Source of the DNA: Bradyrhizobium sp. BR 10289
GTDB taxonomy: Bacteria > Pseudomonadota > Alphaproteobacteria > Rhizobiales > Xanthobacteraceae
NCBI RefSeq assembly: GCF_019455385.1
Contig: NZ_JACOFR010000019.1
Span: 88,335-152,334 of the forward strand
Direction: 5' to 3'
DNA length: 64,000 bases
Part shown: positions 61,050 through 64,000 of the stretch, piece by piece
How positions within the stretch are numbered: the stretch's first letter is position 1
Layout: every line of letters starts with the position of its first letter
Notes under the pieces: model-generated
What the model saw: the letters and a program-made list of their open reading frames with translations, nothing else
Databases searched by the model: none
What the model was told of the DNA's origin: nothing
Made by a program: the position numbers and the translations under genes

Positions 61050-63830
61050 TCAACTCGCCAGTGCGGTCCTCAGCATCTTGGCGAGCTCCGACTTGCGGTA
61101 CGGCTTGGGCAGCAGCAGCACGCCGGAATCGAGCCGACCGTGATGGACGATGGCGTTCTCGGTGTAGCCCGAGGTGAACAGCGTCTTCAGATCGGGACGC
61201 CGCCGCACCGCCTCGTCGGCGAGCTGGCGGCCGTTCATGTTGCCCGGCATGATGATGTCGGTGAAGAGCAGGTCGATGCCGTCGTCGGCATCGATGATGG
61301 TGAGGGCTTCGGCCGCGTTGCCGGCCTCGAGCGTCGTGTAGCCGAGGCTCTTGATCTGGGTCACGACATATTGCCGGACCAGCGCGTCGTCCTCGACGAT
61401 CAGGATCTTCTCGTTGCCGCCGGCGATGGGCGTGTTCTGAAGAGCCTCGAACTCGGTCTCCTGCACGCCGCTCGAGCGCGGCAGGTAGATCTTCACGCTC
61501 GTGCCGTGACCTTCTTCGCTGTAGATCTTGATGTGCCCGCCGGACTGCTTGACGAAGCCGAACACCATGCTGAGCCCGAGTCCGGTGCCCTTGCCGACTT
61601 CCTTGGTGGTGAAGAAGGGATCGAACACCCGCTCGATCAGGTCCGGCGGGATGCCGGTGCCGGTGTCGCTGACCGCGATCATCACGTAATTGCCGGCGAC
61701 GACGTCGGGGTTCATGCTGGCATAGCCGTCGTCGAGGAAGATGTTGCGGGTTTCCAGCACCAGCGTGCCGCCGTCGGGCATGGCGTCGCGGGCATTCAGC
61801 GCGAGATTGAGAATCGCGGTGGAGAGCTGGCCCGGGTCGACAAGGGTCGGCCATGCGTCCTCGGTCAGCTGAGGCACGATGGTGATCTGCTCGCCCAGCG
61901 TCGGGTGCAGCAGCTTGGCGGCCTCGAGTGCCAGTGCATTGACGTCGATCTCGCGCGGTTGGAGCGGCTGCTTGCGGGCGAAGGCGAGCAGATGTTTCGT
62001 CAGTTGCGCGCCGCGCTCCGCGGCATCGTCGATCAGCTTGGTGATCGCGGCAAGCTCGGGCCGGTCGGCGACGGCATCGGCGAGAATGCCGATCGTGCCG
62101 GTGATGACAGTCAGCACGTTGTTGAAGTCGTGGGCGACGCCGCCGGTCAGCTGGCCGATGGAATCCATCTTCTGGATCTGCCTGAGCTGGGCCTCGGCGG
62201 TCTGCTTCTCGGTCAGGTCGCGGCCGATGAAGAAGTGCCGCTTCACGGGCTCCGACCAGGTGCCCATCCAGTTCAGTGTCACCTCGTGACCGTCGTAGTG
62301 ATAGTAGCGCGCCTCGAAGCTGCGCTTGACCGCGCCCCGCCGCGCCGCGCGCATCTCGCCCCGCGTCTTCTCGAGGTCGTCGGGGTGAATGAATTCGATC
62401 GCGCTGTGCCCGACCATGTCCTCCGGGCTATAGCCCAGGATGTCCTTCACGCTGGGGCTGACCTGGATGAAGTTGCCAAAGCCGTCGGTGACCAGGATCA
62501 GGTCCTGCGAGGTCTCGAAGATGCGCTGGCGCTCCTCGATCTCGCGGTTGAGCAGGGCCTCTGCCCGCTTGCGCTCGGTGATGTCGCGGACCACCTTGGA
62601 CGCGCCGATGATCTTGCCCTCGCGGGAGCGCAGCGGAACCTGGGTCATCACGACGTCGATGGGCTGGCCGTTCTTGTGCAGCCGTACGGTCTCGAACTGG
62701 TCGATGACCTCGCCGTTGCGGGTGCGGGCCAGATTTTCCGCGATGTCCTCGCGCTGGTCGACCGGCATGATGATGTCGACCTGGCGGCCGACCGCCTCCT
62801 CGGCGGAGTAGCCGAAGACGCGCTCGGCCGCATGGTTCCAGGACGTGATAGTGCCGTCGAGCGACTTGGTGATGATGGCGTCGTTGGAGGATTCGACCAC
62901 CGCGCTGAACAACCGCTCGCGCTCTGCGTAGTAGTTTCTCTCCGTGCTCGATTGTCGCTGCAGCGCGCCGACTAGGCCCGCGGTGTTGGCCTGGAGGCGC
63001 ACGTTCTCGATCAGCAGCACCGCGAGCACGAAGCTCGACGCGCACAGGCCGTAGAGCCGGCCGGCGTAGAAGCCGAGATCGTAGCGGGCGACGTTGACGA
63101 TCGCCGACAGCGCGATGTCGAACAGCCACGCGCACATCGTGACCATGAGCCAGACGTCGATCACCGTGTGCGGTTTGCGAAACCACAGCGTGACCAGCGC
63201 GGCGAAGCTCAGGGACCACACGAACGACACCACGCCGATCATGGTGTTGGTGTAGTGGCCGTCCTTCAGCAGGACCGGGAGCAGGCCGTGCTGCGCCGTC
63301 ACCAGCCAGGCAAAGACGGCCATTGCGGCGACCACGCCGGCGACGGCAAGAGCAATCGCGCGCGACGTCGTGCCCGCGACCCTGTCGCCGCCATTGCTGT
63401 CTTTTCGCGAGGCATAGGCCAGCACGAACAGCGGGAAGCCGCCGTGCCAGATCATGTAGAGCCAGACGGTGGTCTGCGAGCCGGCGCCGAACAGTCCGGT
63501 CGGGGCAAACAGTCCGGGGAAGGTCAGGGCATGGGTGACCGCAGCCGCCGCCGTGAACAGATAGCCGGTCGACAGCAGCAGCAGGGCACGGCTGCGCAGG
63601 ACGGCGAATTGCGACAGCAGCAGCACGGCCGTGATGACATCGCTGACCGCGAGCGCCGACTGATAGCTCGCCACGAAGGCCGGCACCTGAGCCAGCGGCA
63701 TGCCGGCGAACGGCACCGCCAGCGCGAACAGGATCGCGGAGATGCCGACGATCGCCAAGGCCGCCCTGCGGTCGCTCTGCGTCGCCGCCAAGGTCGACAG
63801 GAAGGTGTTTCGGTCGTTGGGCGCTAGCAC
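61050..63830 (-). CDS. MASE4-type hybrid histidine kinase with PAS domains and receiver
   Basis: A 926-residue sensor kinase. The N-terminal 270 residues form eight or so membrane helices of the MASE4 type (LAIVGISAILFALAVPFAGMPLAQVPAFVASYQ; TAAAAVTHALTFPGLFAPTGLFG). Two PAS domains follow at about 305-430 and 435-555, then the phospho-acceptor His in GGVAHDFNNVLTVITG, the HATPase domain (NLALNARDAMPDGGTLVLETRN; KGTGLGLSMVFGFV) and a C-terminal receiver (KILIVEDDALVRQYVV; Asp in LLFTDIIMPGNM; Lys in LLPKPYRKSE). GTG 63830 is the start. Such kinases usually phosphorylate a separate receiver; none is adjacent, so the partner is unknown. Confidence 0.93.
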   Translation of the reverse strand: MLAPNDRNTFLSTLAATQSDRRAALAIVGISAILFALAVPFAGMPLAQVPAFVASYQSALAVSDVITAVLLLSQFAVLRSRALLLLSTGYLFTAAAAVTHALTFPGLFAPTGLFGAGSQTTVWLYMIWHGGFPLFVLAYASRKDSNGGDRVAGTTSRAIALAVAGVVAAMAVFAWLVTAQHGLLPVLLKDGHYTNTMIGVVSFVWSLSFAALVTLWFRKPHTVIDVWLMVTMCAWLFDIALSAIVNVARYDLGFYAGRLYGLCASSFVLAVLLIENVRLQANTAGLVGALQRQSSTERNYYAERERLFSAVVESSNDAIITKSLDGTITSWNHAAERVFGYSAEEAVGRQVDIIMPVDQREDIAENLARTRNGEVIDQFETVRLHKNGQPIDVVMTQVPLRSREGKIIGASKVVRDITERKRAEALLNREIEERQRIFETSQDLILVTDGFGNFIQVSPSVKDILGYSPEDMVGHSAIEFIHPDDLEKTRGEMRAARRGAVKRSFEARYYHYDGHEVTLNWMGTWSEPVKRHFFIGRDLTEKQTAEAQLRQIQKMDSIGQLTGGVAHDFNNVLTVITGTIGILADAVADRPELAAITKLIDDAAERGAQLTKHLLAFARKQPLQPREIDVNALALEAAKLLHPTLGEQITIVPQLTEDAWPTLVDPGQLSTAILNLALNARDAMPDGGTLVLETRNIFLDDGYASMNPDVVAGNYVMIAVSDTGTGIPPDLIERVFDPFFTTKEVGKGTGLGLSMVFGFVKQSGGHIKIYSEEGHGTSVKIYLPRSSGVQETEFEALQNTPIAGGNEKILIVEDDALVRQYVVTQIKSLGYTTLEAGNAAEALTIIDADDGIDLLFTDIIMPGNMNGRQLADEAVRRRPDLKTLFTSGYTENAIVHHGRLDSGVLLLPKPYRKSELAKMLRTALAS

Positions 63831-64000
63831 GTCGATCTCTCGTAAGCCGCCATGGTGACCTCGTACGTCAATCTCTTACGGCCGGATAGCCCTCTATGGT
63901 AGCGGGCTCCGGGCGCGCGTCCTGACAGAAAGCGCTTGCGACTCAACCGAGGGTTACAGCTTACTTAACTTGGAGGGGTATTCGGAACAGGTAAGAGGTA

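Overview
The window reads as chromosomal core DNA of a Bradyrhizobium-type alphaproteobacterium (Nitrobacteraceae). The evidence is high G+C coding sequence, proteins of rhizobial type (an MlotiK1-like channel, the F1F0 zeta-type ATPase inhibitor, a PurS/PurQ/PurL purine pathway, a Bug-type binding protein), EcfG-type promoter motifs, and at least nine intergenic palindromic elements of the kind scattered through Bradyrhizobium genomes. I see no prophage, insertion sequence, CRISPR array, tRNA or rRNA. The assignment comes from recall of families, not from a search.

Layout. 1-7106: 3' end of alaS, a cyclic-nucleotide-gated K+ channel, a DUF3455 secreted protein, icd with a clear terminator, a tRNA methyltransferase TrmJ carrying an extra DUF559 domain, and a SnoaL-like protein. 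7149-8913: a divergent SDR/LysR pair. 9038-18711: a cluster organised around a sigma-54-dependent activator (12764-14698). On one side lie OsmC, acyl-CoA dehydrogenase and rhodanese genes behind a -24/-12 candidate at 9864. On the other lies a cyanate-type ABC transporter plus cyanase operon behind a second -24/-12 promoter at 14809, with a strong palindrome just upstream of the activator gene. 18773-29429: de novo purine genes (purB, purC, purS, purQ, purL) interleaved with a small coiled-coil gene, a Bug-type binding protein and a thioesterase, then a stress-type DUF1328 gene with two EcfG-like promoters, DUF427 and bolA. 29452-34105: ltrA and the ergothioneine genes egtD/egtB separate bolA from its usual partner grxD; a macrodomain gene follows.

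34152-50595 holds a tandem pair of beta-lactamase-fold hydrolases, threonine aldolase, rpsD, an E2-like acyltransferase, cupin, HpaI-type aldolase, murI, cytochrome b561, a GST, a membrane cNMP-binding protein, an orphan SecD-head protein, an acyl-CoA synthetase, a remnant of an LVIVD-repeat gene, an M20 amidohydrolase, and a TetR gene preceded by a well-formed operator/promoter and a 33-codon ORF.

50696-57480 is the most novel region. A histidine kinase/NarL-type regulator pair diverges from five tightly packed genes: an ExbB/MotA-like proton-channel subunit, a single-pass protein with a DUF2135-like exterior domain, a membrane protein of unknown family, a calcineurin-like phosphoesterase, and a Ser/Thr kinase fused to a Usp domain. 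I propose this as an uncharacterised envelope-linked phosphosignalling system. The window ends with a 44-aa membrane peptide, rpe, an EF-hand Ser/Thr-rich protein behind a consensus sigma-54 promoter, a KTSC protein, a P1-family peptidase and a MASE4-type hybrid histidine kinase.
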